Shown: positions 9,772-18,777 of the stretch, piece by piece
How positions within the stretch are numbered: position 1 is the stretch's first letter
Layout of the letters: each line of letters begins with the position of its first letter
Assembly: GCF_013282155.1 (NCBI RefSeq)
Contig: NZ_BLWI01000005.1
Location: forward strand, 186,001 to 250,000
Length of the DNA: 64,000 nt
Direction of reading: 5' to 3'
Origin: Sulfitobacter sp. HGT1
GTDB lineage: Bacteria > Pseudomonadota > Alphaproteobacteria > Rhodobacterales > Rhodobacteraceae
The notes under the pieces: model-generated
Told to the model about the DNA's origin: nothing
Seen by the model: only the letters and a program-made list of their open reading frames with translations
Databases searched by the model: none
Made by a program: the position numbers and the translations under genes

Positions 9772-9805
9772 GCTGCGCAGCATAGAAAAAAATGCTGCGC
9801 AGCAT
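9772..9805. repeat. Inverted repeat between ctpA and ktrB
   Basis: GCTGCGCAGCAT and ATGCTGCGCAGC are perfect inverted arms around an A-rich 8-base loop; the right half (ATGCTGCGCAGCAT, 9792-9805) is itself a perfect 14-bp palindrome followed by TTT. It directly follows the ctpA terminator and may terminate the convergent ktrB transcript or be a small dispersed repeat. The same 14-mer recurs inside pmbA at 52883-52896. Confidence 0.55.
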
Positions 9806-9825
9806 TTTGAGGTAATTTGGTGGCT

Positions 9826-11169
9826 TTAGCCGAGGTAAACCTTGCCTTCGGGATAGCGTACGCGGGGGACCGAGCGCGTCGCCAGAAAGAACCCGAGGGT
9901 CAAAGGCCCGACCCGCCCGAGGAACATCATCAGCATGATGACCGTGCGCCCGATGGTATCCAGTTCGGTCGTGGCACCACGCGACAAACCGACGGTCCCA
10001 AAGGCGGATGTGACCTCAAAGGCAAGATCAATGAATTCTCCGTCATGGCTGATGGATATGATGAAAATCCCGAACAGCACCAGCAAGATGCTCATCGTGG
10101 TCAGCGCCATCACCTTAAAGACTTCCTCTGACCCCATTGACCGGCCAAAGGCATGCAGGGTCTTGCTGCGGCGGAAAAAGGCTATGGTGGCAAGGATCAG
10201 AACGATCAGGGTTGTGACCTTGATCCCGCCCGCGGTTGATGTGCTGCCCCCGCCGACCAGCATCAACGTCATGGTCATCAAGGCAGTGCTCTCGTGGACG
10301 TTGCCGTAGTCAATCGTGTTGAACCCGGCAGTGCGCGGGCTGACAGCTTGGAACCAGCTTGCCCAAAGGCGGCTGCTGGTTGACCCGAGTTGCCCCAAGG
10401 TGCCGGGGTTGTTCCATTCAAGCAGCGCAAAGGTCAGCCAGGCCCACAGGATCAGCACGAGGGTGCCGACCAGCATCAACTTGCTGTGCAGGCTCAGGGT
10501 TTGCCAGTTCCGCTTGTTCCAGATGTCCGCGAGCACGATGAAGCCGATGCCACCCAAGATGAAGAGGGCAGGGATCACAATATTGATAACCGGATCGCTG
10601 ACCCAGCGTATGAGGTTGTCTGGAGACAAGCCAAACCCGGCGTTGTTAAAGGCCGACACGCTGTGGAATACGGCCTGCCATATGCCATTGACCCAACCAT
10701 ATTCGGGCACGAAAACAACACATAAAAGCGCGGCACCGATCAGTTCGATCAAAAGCGCGATCTTGAGGATCACACGCACCAAGGCCGTCAGGTTATTCAG
10801 GCTGGACTGGTTCAGGTCTTCGCGCAGGATGATCCGCTGCGGCATACCTACGGGAATGCCTAGGGCGGAAAACACCAGCACGGCAAAGGTCATCAACCCA
10901 AGGCCGCCCAACTGGATCAGGATGATCAGAACCGCCTGCCCGAACAGCGTGAATGTCGTGCCCGTGTCAACAACCGCAAGGCCGGTCACCGTCACGGCAG
11001 AGGTGGAGGTAAAGAACGCATCCGACAGGCTGAGGTCGGTGGTATTGGACAGGGGCGACCACAGCACCAGCGCGCCGATGACAATCACCGCCAGATAAAT
11101 GAACACCAAAACCGCTGGCGGCGGCGGAAGCTTCCAGCCTTTGCGCGTCTTGGAGGGGACCGTTTTCAA
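9826..11169 (-). CDS. ktrB: KtrB/TrkH-family potassium uptake membrane subunit
   Basis: 447 residues, the length of KtrB. The four pore-loop repeats of the superfamily are visible with their filter glycines: TSTSAVTVTGLAVVDTG, HSVSAFNNAGFGLSP, WFQAVSPRTAGFNTIDYG and EVTSAFGTVGLSRGAT. About eight membrane helices surround them. It should form the K+ (possibly Na+-coupled) channel-like transporter with the RCK subunit encoded just upstream. The start is a TTG at 11169 overlapping the ktrA stop as TTGA, so translation is coupled. TrkH is the alternative name; the short RCK partner favours Ktr over Trk. Confidence 0.92.
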   Translation of the reverse strand: MKTVPSKTRKGWKLPPPPAVLVFIYLAVIVIGALVLWSPLSNTTDLSLSDAFFTSTSAVTVTGLAVVDTGTTFTLFGQAVLIILIQLGGLGLMTFAVLVFSALGIPVGMPQRIILREDLNQSSLNNLTALVRVILKIALLIELIGAALLCVVFVPEYGWVNGIWQAVFHSVSAFNNAGFGLSPDNLIRWVSDPVINIVIPALFILGGIGFIVLADIWNKRNWQTLSLHSKLMLVGTLVLILWAWLTFALLEWNNPGTLGQLGSTSSRLWASWFQAVSPRTAGFNTIDYGNVHESTALMTMTLMLVGGGSTSTAGGIKVTTLIVLILATIAFFRRSKTLHAFGRSMGSEEVFKVMALTTMSILLVLFGIFIISISHDGEFIDLAFEVTSAFGTVGLSRGATTELDTIGRTVIMLMMFLGRVGPLTLGFFLATRSVPRVRYPEGKVYLG

Positions 11170-11828
11170 AGGCTTGCTGCGAAGTTGCGCAAATCAGACC
11201 GCTGCCCCAGCAGGATCAGCAGATCGTCACGTTGCAAGCTGCACGGGTTGCCGTCCTGGCCGATAAATTCGGTGCCCCGCATGACACCGATGCAGCGCAG
11301 ATCAAACTTCTTGGCATGGTACAGCATGTCGAGGGATTTGCCTTCGAGCGATTCCGGAATCCGGAAATTCACCACATGGTAGCCATTGCCAAGGCTTACA
11401 TAGTCACGCACCAGCGGATTATTGATCACTTGGGCGATGTGCTGTCCGACTTCGACTTCGGGGTGGATCACCCGGTCGACGCCCAGCTTGGCAAGAATGC
11501 GATGATGGGTTTTGGTTTTCGCCTTGGCCCAGATTGTTTCAACACCAAGCAGCTTGAGGTTGATGGCAGACAGAATGCTTGATTCCAGATCAGACCCCAT
11601 CGCCACCAGCGCCATATCACAATCGGCAAGCCCTGCTTCGCGCAGGGCGATGTCATCGCGCGCGTCAGCAATTACGGCCTGGCTCAGGCGTTCGACATGG
11701 TTGCTGACACGTTGTTCGTTCAGATCAACGCCGATCACATAGTTGCCAAAGCGGGTCAGTTCTGTCGCGACGGTGGACCCGAAATTCCCTAGGCCAATAA
11801 CCCCGATTGTACGTTTTTTTGCGGACAT
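11166..11828 (-). CDS. ktrA: KtrA-type RCK regulatory subunit of potassium uptake
   Basis: 220 residues. The RCK_N Rossmann fold starts with IGVIGLGNFGSTVA (nucleotide-binding GxGxxG) and continues with VIGVDLNEQRV and VIADARDD; the RCK_C domain (about 140-218) has VNFRIPESLEGKSLDML and GNPCSLQRDDLLILLGQ. One RCK unit matches KtrA rather than the doubled TrkA. Two adjacent ATGs exist; AGGAGG at 11834-11839 lies only 2 bases from the first (11831) but 5 from the second (11828), so I take 11828. It gates KtrB in response to bound nucleotide. Confidence 0.92.
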   Translation of the reverse strand: MSAKKRTIGVIGLGNFGSTVATELTRFGNYVIGVDLNEQRVSNHVERLSQAVIADARDDIALREAGLADCDMALVAMGSDLESSILSAINLKLLGVETIWAKAKTKTHHRILAKLGVDRVIHPEVEVGQHIAQVINNPLVRDYVSLGNGYHVVNFRIPESLEGKSLDMLYHAKKFDLRCIGVMRGTEFIGQDGNPCSLQRDDLLILLGQRSDLRNFAASL

Positions 11829-11910
11829 CATGCCCTCCTGATTTTACCGACCCCAAGTGTCGGGTGGTAGGCCAAGATATGATACCACAGCCATTCAGGG
11901 TAAAGGGGGC

Positions 11911-12282
11911 TCAGGTTGTCTCGACGCAATGCCGCCTGAATGCACGTTTCATCATTTCAAGCTCGGCCCGCAGCAGCGCCATTTCGGCCCGCAGATCGAT
12001 GCTGGTCACGTCGTCTCCGATGATGACGATATCGCCAATTTTCTGATCGGTTTCCAGATCGGTCACCAGAATGACCTGAATGCCATCCGCAATGGCGGCG
12101 GCGGGCACAGGAATGGTAAGCGACCAGTGATCGGCTGTCTCGTTTCGGACCAGCTTGAAATCGGCGACGTTCGAATTGCCGTGGGTGACGGTGATTTGGG
12201 GGGTTTCATCGCCGGTCCCTGTGAGGATTCCCTGCCACACCCCTTCAAGCATGCGGGTTTTTGTCAGTTTCAAAGTGCTCAT
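11911..12282 (-). CDS. Hypothetical protein
   Basis: 123 residues with a good ribosome site (AGGAG, 7 bases before ATG). I do not recognise a named family. It looks like a soluble beta-rich protein (MLEGVWQGILTG, PQITVTHG, FKLVRNETADHWSLTIPVP, IQVILVTDLETDQKIGDIVIIG) ending in a short amphipathic, probably coiled-coil helix (LRAEMALLRAELEMMKRAFR). No signal peptide. It lies 10 bp downstream of the DUF6478-like gene in the same direction and is probably in its operon. Confidence 0.7.
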   Translation of the reverse strand: MSTLKLTKTRMLEGVWQGILTGTGDETPQITVTHGNSNVADFKLVRNETADHWSLTIPVPAAAIADGIQVILVTDLETDQKIGDIVIIGDDVTSIDLRAEMALLRAELEMMKRAFRRHCVETT

Positions 12283-12292
12283 CCAAAAACTC

Positions 12293-13066
12293 CTAAAGCT
12301 GGGCGCGGGGGCGGCGCGAGAATGTCAGGTCACGCAGGACGATTTCGTTCATTTCGGGGCCTTCAAAGATCAGGTCGATCCACGCCTTTTCCACGCGCTT
12401 TTCGTTCATCGTTGAATAGGCCAGATCGAATTCGACCATGACATCGGGTTGATCCAAGGGCAGTTCGCGTACGATTTGTTCGGTGTTCGGCCCGTGGCGA
12501 ATGTTGAGCCGTGCAAAAATCTCGATGGGTTTTTCCATTTCGACAATGGCGCTCATCCGTAACAGGTGGGTACGTTTCAGCCCGTTTACGCAATCATCCG
12601 GCAGGTCAAGAACGATCGACAGGAACGACCCGTCAAACCGGAAAACATCAAGGCGCAGGCCGTAAGGGGCCAGATCTGCCTCGCGGAGGTTTCGCAATTG
12701 CCGGATGCCCATTTCGGACAATGCACAATCGTGGAAAACAGTTACTTCCTCGCCCAGGGTCGCCTTGGTCTTGACCGAAGACAGGCCAGGCACGGGCAGC
12801 GGCCCACGCCATAGCGCCGGACGCCAGGACCAATCCGCATTATGCGGTTTGAAAAACTTCTTTGACCCGACCATGGGCAGCGAAAGCCGTTCTTCGGCGA
12901 CATGGATAACGCTGTCCAGATGCGCCTTTAAGGCCCACGCGTCCCGAGACTGCTTGCGCAACCTGTCCAGAGGAACATCTTTTGCTTTCTGGGCCCTGCG
13001 CGCCCATTTGCGCAAAAGCCGCGCAGACAATGCTTTGTCCAAAAGGTGAGTGCCGAATTTGGCCAT
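12293..13066 (-). CDS. DUF6478-like hypothetical protein
   Basis: 257 residues. The sequence (KFGTHLLDKALSARLLRKWARRAQ near the N terminus, LRLDVFRFDGSFLSIVLDLPDDCVNGL in the middle, VMVEFDLAYSTMNEKRVEKAWIDLIFE near the end) matches a protein I recall as widespread in Rhodobacterales and tentatively as DUF6478. It has a basic N-terminal helix, then alternating beta strands, no signal peptide and no membrane helix. Function is unknown. An AGG lies 5 bases before the ATG. It leads a two-gene unit with the 123-residue protein downstream. Confidence 0.75.
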   Translation of the reverse strand: MAKFGTHLLDKALSARLLRKWARRAQKAKDVPLDRLRKQSRDAWALKAHLDSVIHVAEERLSLPMVGSKKFFKPHNADWSWRPALWRGPLPVPGLSSVKTKATLGEEVTVFHDCALSEMGIRQLRNLREADLAPYGLRLDVFRFDGSFLSIVLDLPDDCVNGLKRTHLLRMSAIVEMEKPIEIFARLNIRHGPNTEQIVRELPLDQPDVMVEFDLAYSTMNEKRVEKAWIDLIFEGPEMNEIVLRDLTFSRRPRAQL

Positions 13067-13127
13067 ATGTGCCTGATGCCCCGTTTGCTCGGTCGTTCAT
13101 TTTGCCAAAGTCTATCGCTTGAAACAC

Positions 13128-13143
13128 ATTCGTTCAAACGAAT
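13128..13143. promoter_or_regulatory. Palindrome upstream of the DUF6478-like gene
   Basis: ATTCGTTCAAACGAAT has perfect 7-base arms around CA and lies in the 95-bp gap between the lipoprotein gene end and the DUF6478-like gene start, about 60 bp before the latter. Candidate operator; no known regulator consensus recognised. Confidence 0.35.
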
Positions 13144-13161
13144 TGCTGCCAAATCAGAAGG

Positions 13162-13779
13162 TCAGTTCCGGCTGGCCGGCTTTTTCACGGGTTTTGGCGT
13201 TGCCTCGATACTGGCATTGGCCAGTTCGATCACGATTCCGCGTCCGGTACGGGTGGTGATTTCGCCATGCTCCGGGCCATATACTGCGATGCCAGCGGTC
13301 TGGCTGCCAATGCGCGCGGTACCGCGCCATTGGGTCGGTGACAGCCCACCCACGGGTATTTTCCCCTGTGCACGAAACGTGATGAGATCCTCTGTCGCCT
13401 CTATGTCGCTGATATTGGTCAGGTCGGTGGCCGCAGCGATCTGTTTTGCAGAAGGGAGCGGGCCGGGTCTGGATTTCGTTAGGCTGACCGTAATCAACCC
13501 GCGGGGTGCCGCGCCGGCGGCACTGGGCACGCCCAATGCGTCGCAACGTGCCATCACCAAAAAGCGGGAGGTTAGCGTCGCCTGATCGATACAATAGCCG
13601 CTCGGTGCAACCAAAATCGTGCCACTCGCCATCATGCTCCGCGATAGGGGCGCGTCAGAAGTGTCGGTGGATTTCAGGTTAAACCCGCCCCCCAGATCAA
13701 GACCCTGACCCGCTTCGCAAGCGGTCAGGGCCATTAATCCAAGGGCCGCTACGGGACCTTTAAAGGTCCATGTAGTCAT
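13162..13779 (-). CDS. Putative lipoprotein
   Basis: 205 residues. The N terminus ([21 protein letters not shown]) is a lipoprotein signal with lipobox LTAC at Cys21, predicting export and outer- or inner-membrane anchoring. The mature part has a pair of Cys ([18 protein letters not shown]) and ends in a basic Lys/Pro tail. I do not recognise a named family. The start codon lies inside the ilvD coding sequence, overlapping it by 20 bp in the same direction, so it is probably expressed from the ilvD transcript. Confidence 0.8.
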   Translation of the reverse strand: MTTWTFKGPVAALGLMALTACEAGQGLDLGGGFNLKSTDTSDAPLSRSMMASGTILVAPSGYCIDQATLTSRFLVMARCDALGVPSAAGAAPRGLITVSLTKSRPGPLPSAKQIAAATDLTNISDIEATEDLITFRAQGKIPVGGLSPTQWRGTARIGSQTAGIAVYGPEHGEITTRTGRGIVIELANASIEATPKPVKKPASRN

Positions 13780-15526
13780 GGGTTTCGGCCTTTGCGCCGG
13801 GATGCGTCACGGCACCCAGATAGGTCGGGCCGACAAGCTGTGCATATTTCCACAGCGCACCGCTTTGGTAGTTGGTTGTGCGGGCACCGGGCCATGCTGC
13901 CTTGCGCTTGGCCATTTCCTCGTCGCTGATATCAACGCTGATGGACCCTTCGATGGCGTTCAGCGTGATCATGTCACCCTCTTGCAGCAGGGCGATCGGG
14001 CCGCCGTATGCTGCTTCGGGGCCGACATGGCCGACGCAAAAACCACGTGTCGCGCCAGAGAAACGGCCATCGGTGATCAACGCGACCTTTTTGCCCATGC
14101 CCTGACCGGACAGCGCTGCAGTTGTCGCCAGCATTTCGCGCATGCCAGGGCCGCCTGCGGGGCCTTCGTTGCGGATGACGAACACGTCGCCTTCCTTGTA
14201 GGCGCGGTTTTGCACAGCCTCAAAGGCATCCTGTTCGCATTCAAAGATCAACGCGGGGCCGGTAAAGACGATGTCTTCTTCGGACATACCGGCGATTTTC
14301 ACGATGGCACCTTCGGGGGCAAGGTTGCCTTTCAGGCCAACCACGCCGCCAGTCTTGCTGATCGGGTTTGAAATCGCGTGGATTACTTTGCCATCAGCTT
14401 CGCGTTCGATCATATCCAGTTCTTCGCCGATGGACCGGCCCGAGGCTGTCATACAATCGGTGTGGATCAGGCCCGCTTTGCGCAGTTCCTTCATCACGAC
14501 GGGCACACCGCCTGCGTCATACAGGTCTTTTGCAACATACGCCCCGCCGGGTTTCATATCGACAAAGTAAGGTGTGTCGCGGAAGATTTCACAAACGTCA
14601 TCAAGGAAGAAATCAATCCCCGCTTCATGCGCCATGGCTGGCAGGTGCAGGCCCGCATTTGTCGAACCGCCGGTACACGCGACAATGCGCGCTGCGTTCT
14701 CGAATGCTTCGCGGGTGCAGATGTCGCGGGCGCGAATGTTCTTTTCGATCAGGTTCATCACTGCTTCGCCGGACGCTTCGGCATAGGCATCGCGGGAAAT
14801 ATAGGGGGCTGGCATACCCGACGAATTCATCAGCGCAAGGCCGATCGCCTCGGATACACAGGCCATTGTGTTGGCGGTGAACTGGCCACCACAGGCACCC
14901 GCAGTCGGGCAGGCAACGCGTTCAAGGATATCGAGTGCGGCTTGTGACATGGTGCCATTCTGGTAGTTACCAACGGCTTCGAACATGTCCTGTACGGTCA
15001 AATCGCGGCTTGCGAAATCGGCAGGCACATCCGCACCTTCTGGTGCTTTGCCCGGCAGGATCGACCCACCGTACAAAAACACCGACGGCACGTTCAGACG
15101 GATCATCGCCATCATCATGCCCGGCAGGGATTTATCACAGCCCGCAAGGCCCACAATCGCGTCATAGCAGTGACCGCGCATGGTCAGCTCGACCGTGTCG
15201 GCAATCGCTTCGCGTGACGCAAGCGACGACCGCATGCCTTCGTGGCCCATCGCGATGCCGTCGGTCACGGTGATTGTGGTGAATTCCCGTGGTGTGCCTT
15301 GTTGGGCGCGCACGCCGATTTTAACGGCTTGGGCCTGACGGCTCAGCGAGATGTTACAAGGCGCGGCCTCGTTCCAGCAGGTTGCAACACCGACCAGGGG
15401 CTGGTGAATTTCTTCTTCTGTCATGCCCATCGCATAGTAATACGACCGATGCGGCGCGCGCTCTGGCCCTTCGGTGACGTGCCGGCTGGGCAATTTGGAT
15501 TTATCAAAACGGTTATTGGTGGACAT
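13760..15526 (-). CDS. ilvD: Dihydroxy-acid dehydratase
   Basis: 588 residues from the ATG at 15526, preceded by GGGAGG at 7 bases; an upstream start at 15550 lacks this. It converts dihydroxy-isovalerate and dihydroxy-methylvalerate to the keto acids in branched-chain amino acid synthesis. The iron-sulfur cluster cysteines sit in [31 protein letters not shown] and [16 protein letters not shown]; the Mg/substrate segment [15 protein letters not shown] and the C-terminal [20 protein letters not shown] are intact. Divergent from the pseudo-ABC gene. Confidence 0.97.
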   Translation of the reverse strand: MSTNNRFDKSKLPSRHVTEGPERAPHRSYYYAMGMTEEEIHQPLVGVATCWNEAAPCNISLSRQAQAVKIGVRAQQGTPREFTTITVTDGIAMGHEGMRSSLASREAIADTVELTMRGHCYDAIVGLAGCDKSLPGMMMAMIRLNVPSVFLYGGSILPGKAPEGADVPADFASRDLTVQDMFEAVGNYQNGTMSQAALDILERVACPTAGACGGQFTANTMACVSEAIGLALMNSSGMPAPYISRDAYAEASGEAVMNLIEKNIRARDICTREAFENAARIVACTGGSTNAGLHLPAMAHEAGIDFFLDDVCEIFRDTPYFVDMKPGGAYVAKDLYDAGGVPVVMKELRKAGLIHTDCMTASGRSIGEELDMIEREADGKVIHAISNPISKTGGVVGLKGNLAPEGAIVKIAGMSEEDIVFTGPALIFECEQDAFEAVQNRAYKEGDVFVIRNEGPAGGPGMREMLATTAALSGQGMGKKVALITDGRFSGATRGFCVGHVGPEAAYGGPIALLQEGDMITLNAIEGSISVDISDEEMAKRKAAWPGARTTNYQSGALWKYAQLVGPTYLGAVTHPGAKAETHDYMDL

Positions 15527-15611
15527 CAGAACGCCTCCCTGATTGGACATTTACACCGGAATAGCCATCCAGCCCTTTCGCTGCAAGGCTCAAGCGGTCG
15601 GTTGAAGTGAG

Positions 15612-15656
15612 AGGCGTGTCGCCTTAGGTTGCTTTTGACCTTCAGGCGCGACGCCT
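15612..15656. repeat. Pair of short palindromes between ilvD and the ABC-like gene
   Basis: AGGCGTGTCGCCT (15612-15624) and AGGCGCGACGCCT (15644-15656) are each symmetric and share the AGGCG/CGCCT arms, so they can also pair with each other. They sit in the 152-bp divergent region just before the ABC-like start at 15679. Could be a dual operator, a leader stem-loop or a small repeat. Confidence 0.35.
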
Positions 15657-15678
15657 GCCCCAGCGAAAGTAGACCTGC

Positions 15679-18600
15679 ATGGAGCGATCGATTTTTTCCT
15701 TTATATGGAAATATTCCAGCCGAGATCAGATTGTTCTATTGATCCTGACGCTTGTCACCTTCCCCTTCTTGTACATCACACTCGAACTGCCCAAGCGCAT
15801 TATCAACGATGCGATCGGTGCTGAGTCGAGCGTGATCGACATCTTTGGCTTTGAAATGTCACAGGTGCAGTTCCTTTTTACCCTGTGTTTTGCCTATCTG
15901 GCGTCGGTGCTGGTGCACGGTCTGATGAAGATGCGGTTGAACACAATGAAAGGTGTCCTGTCAGAGCGGCTTTTGCGGCGGTTCCGGTATCAGTTGATAT
16001 CCCGCATGATGCGGTTTCCGCGCAGCTATTATGACAACACCAGCCAGGGCGAACTGGTATCCATGGTCACCTCAGAAGCCGAGCCGATGGGTGGTCTGAT
16101 GGGGGATGCTGTCGCCCAGCCCGTGTTCCAGGCCGGGCAAATGCTGATTATTCTGCTGTTTTTGTTCATTCAGTCGTTCTGGTTCGGCTTGGCGGGTGTG
16201 GCACTGATCCCCTTGCAGGCCTATCTGATCCCGATGCTGCAACGGCAGATCAACCAGCTGAACAAGGCGCGGATCAACGAGGTGCGTGCCCTGTCCTCCG
16301 AGATCGGGGAAACCGCGGCTGGCATCACCGATTTGCGCACGAACGGCGGGTGGCGTTTCAGACTGGCCAAGTTCACGGACCGTCTGGGTGCGTTGTTCAT
16401 CATCCGCTTTCAGATCTACCAGAAAAAGTTTTTCATGAAGTTTCTGAATAACTTTATCACCCAGCTTACGCCGTTCTTCTTTTATGCGGTGGGCGGCTAT
16501 CTGGTGATCGCCGGCAACATCACTGTTGGTGCCCTTGTCGCGGCGCTTGCCGCCTACAAAGATCTGTCGAACCCGTGGAAAGAATTGCTGACCTATTACA
16601 ACGAAACGCAGGACATGGCCATTCGCTGGGAAATTGTCATCGAGCGTTTTGCCCCGCGCAACATGATCCCTGAACGCCTGTTCGAAGGGGAACCTGAGGA
16701 GATTCCGCATCTTAAGGGACCCATCAACCTTAATCATGTCACTGTGCGTAGCGCCGATGGAAATCTGGTGCTGGATGACATTGATATCGACATTCCCATG
16801 GGCGCGCGTGTGGCCATCCAGATTCCCAATCAGGTGGAGCGTACGGCGATGGCCGAGTTGCTGACCCGAGAGATCAGCCCGACCCATGGTACAATCAAAA
16901 TAGCAGGTCACGATCTGGCCGAACTGCATCAGGCCGTCCTTGCGGCGCGGATCGGCTATGCCCATGCACAGCCCTATCTGTTCAAGGGAACAATCGGTGA
17001 AAACCTTTTGATGTCCCTGCGGACCAGCCCCAAGACGGTGCTTTGGGACCCCGAGAAAAAGGATATGGGGGCGATTGAAACGCTTCGCGCAGGCAACAGC
17101 CCCGACAGCACGCGGGTAGATTGGCTGGACCCCGGACTGGCAGATCTGAATTCGCCCGAGGATGTTAATAACTGGTGGTACGAGCTGGTCAAAGCCATCG
17201 GGACCGATGAATTGATGTTCCGGCGTATGGTTGTGGACCGGATGGACCCGAAAGAGCGTCCGGCGCTGGCTGAAAAGATCGTTGGTTTGCGGGACGAAAT
17301 CTATGAAAAGCTGAAAGAACGCGGGCTTGATAAGGCCATTCACCGGTTTGACCCGGACGAGTTCAACCCGTCGATGGCTTTGGGGGGCAACTTGATGTTT
17401 GCGTCTCCGATATATGATATTTCGCAAACGGTGCTGGCTTCGGAACGCAGCTTTCTTGCGATGATCTTTGATCTGGGTCTTGCAGAACAGGGCATCGCGA
17501 TTTCCCAGACGCTGGTCGAAACCTTGCACCAGACCTTTGGGCGCGATGGTACCGATCACCCGCTTTTTACCGCTTTGGGGATCGACGAAGAGCTCTACGA
17601 GCGATTGGTCGACATCGCCTTGCGCCGCCGCAACGACGGGGACGGGGCGCTGACCGAAGACGAATTTTCGCTGCTTTTGACCGTGCCATTCGCCTTTACA
17701 GCCGAGCAAATCGGCCCGGCATTCCCCGAGACGTTCAAGAGCGAAATCTTGGAAATTCGCAAAAAGCAGGGTCGCGCCATGCGCGAGAAAACCAAAGATA
17801 TGTTCATCCCCATTGCGCCGCAAACCTATCTGCCGCGTTTGTCCATTCTGGAAAACGCGCTGTATGGGCGGATATCCAAGGTTGCGGGGCTACAGGCCGA
17901 TCTGGTGATGGATGTCGTGTCGGATGTGTTCAGGAAACATAATCTGCAACAAGAAGTGACGAGCAATGTGTTCGATCTGCCGACCAACATTGGCGGGTCG
18001 AATATTTCGAACGTATTTCAGGAAAGGGCAGCGTTCAGCCGCGCCGCGATGAAGAGACCGGACATATTGGTGTTGAACCAGTCGCTGGCCGGGCATGACG
18101 CACAAAGCCTGTCCAGGTTGCGCGACAGGCTTAGCGCCCTGCTGCCGGATACAACTCAGATCTATCTTGATTCCAGTTTCTCGCGGCCCGAGGATTTCGA
18201 CATGTTCATCGAGATGAAAGGGGGACGCATCGATGGCATGGCCCAGATTGACGCGCCGCATGACGATGACAGCATTTCAGACGATCTGCGCCGCAAGTTG
18301 CAAATTGTTTCTCATAATGCGCTGTTCGGAGATCTTGACCCTCGCAACCAGCGGCTTTTGGCTTTTGCGGCACAATGGTTTCCCGTGGAGAAAGACCAGA
18401 CGATCTTTCATCAGGGGGACCGGCCCGATGCCGTGTATCTGTGCCTGTCGGGCACCGGCGAATTGTTCTGGAAGGACGAAAGCGGCAAAAGGCACCATAT
18501 ATCGACCGTTAAAAAAGGCCGCCTGATCGGCGATCTTGCCGTGATCCTGAATGACCCGCGCCAGTTTGATTTTGTGGCCCTCGAGGATAGCAAGTTTCTA

Positions 18601-18777
18601 CGGATAGATGCGGATCAGTTCCGGTCGGTCATTGAGGATGACAGGGTCATCTTGATGAGCTTGCTCAAGACCGTTTCATCGCATTTGTCGAATGCGACCG
18701 ATCTGCTGCGTGCCGCGTCTGTCGACATTCCGCGGGGCGCTGAACAGCGGCAACCGACCAAAGGGGAAAGCAGTTGA
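15679..18777 (+). CDS. ABC-transporter-like protein with dead ATPase motifs, large insertion and C-terminal cNMP-binding domain
   Basis: 1032 residues. Residues 1-320 form a type-I exporter membrane domain (FRYQLISRMMRFPRSYYD, GELVSMVTSEAEPMGGLMGD). The nucleotide domain begins near 345, but every catalytic motif is lost: the Walker A position reads IQIPNQVERTA (about 380-390, Lys replaced by Arg, no glycines), LSGGQ reads ISNVF (776-780), Walker B reads ILVLNQ (Asp and Glu replaced by Asn and Gln) and the switch His is gone (YLDSSFSRPEDF). A Q-loop-like QPYLFKGTIGENL (431-443) is followed by about 270 extra residues. Residues 885-1010 are a cyclic-nucleotide-binding domain (IFHQGDRPDAVYLCLSGTGEL, GRLIGDLAVILNDPR). 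Coupled to the CPBP protease downstream. Function unknown; ATP hydrolysis is unlikely. Confidence 0.9.
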   Translation: MERSIFSFIWKYSSRDQIVLLILTLVTFPFLYITLELPKRIINDAIGAESSVIDIFGFEMSQVQFLFTLCFAYLASVLVHGLMKMRLNTMKGVLSERLLRRFRYQLISRMMRFPRSYYDNTSQGELVSMVTSEAEPMGGLMGDAVAQPVFQAGQMLIILLFLFIQSFWFGLAGVALIPLQAYLIPMLQRQINQLNKARINEVRALSSEIGETAAGITDLRTNGGWRFRLAKFTDRLGALFIIRFQIYQKKFFMKFLNNFITQLTPFFFYAVGGYLVIAGNITVGALVAALAAYKDLSNPWKELLTYYNETQDMAIRWEIVIERFAPRNMIPERLFEGEPEEIPHLKGPINLNHVTVRSADGNLVLDDIDIDIPMGARVAIQIPNQVERTAMAELLTREISPTHGTIKIAGHDLAELHQAVLAARIGYAHAQPYLFKGTIGENLLMSLRTSPKTVLWDPEKKDMGAIETLRAGNSPDSTRVDWLDPGLADLNSPEDVNNWWYELVKAIGTDELMFRRMVVDRMDPKERPALAEKIVGLRDEIYEKLKERGLDKAIHRFDPDEFNPSMALGGNLMFASPIYDISQTVLASERSFLAMIFDLGLAEQGIAISQTLVETLHQTFGRDGTDHPLFTALGIDEELYERLVDIALRRRNDGDGALTEDEFSLLLTVPFAFTAEQIGPAFPETFKSEILEIRKKQGRAMREKTKDMFIPIAPQTYLPRLSILENALYGRISKVAGLQADLVMDVVSDVFRKHNLQQEVTSNVFDLPTNIGGSNISNVFQERAAFSRAAMKRPDILVLNQSLAGHDAQSLSRLRDRLSALLPDTTQIYLDSSFSRPEDFDMFIEMKGGRIDGMAQIDAPHDDDSISDDLRRKLQIVSHNALFGDLDPRNQRLLAFAAQWFPVEKDQTIFHQGDRPDAVYLCLSGTGELFWKDESGKRHHISTVKKGRLIGDLAVILNDPRQFDFVALEDSKFLRIDADQFRSVIEDDRVILMSLLKTVSSHLSNATDLLRAASVDIPRGAEQRQPTKGESS

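Noticed and set aside
16072-17823. 583-codon open frame on the minus strand
   Set aside because: Lies wholly antisense to the ABC-like gene; composition is that of a shadow frame (Arg, His and Gln rich) with no recognisable domain.
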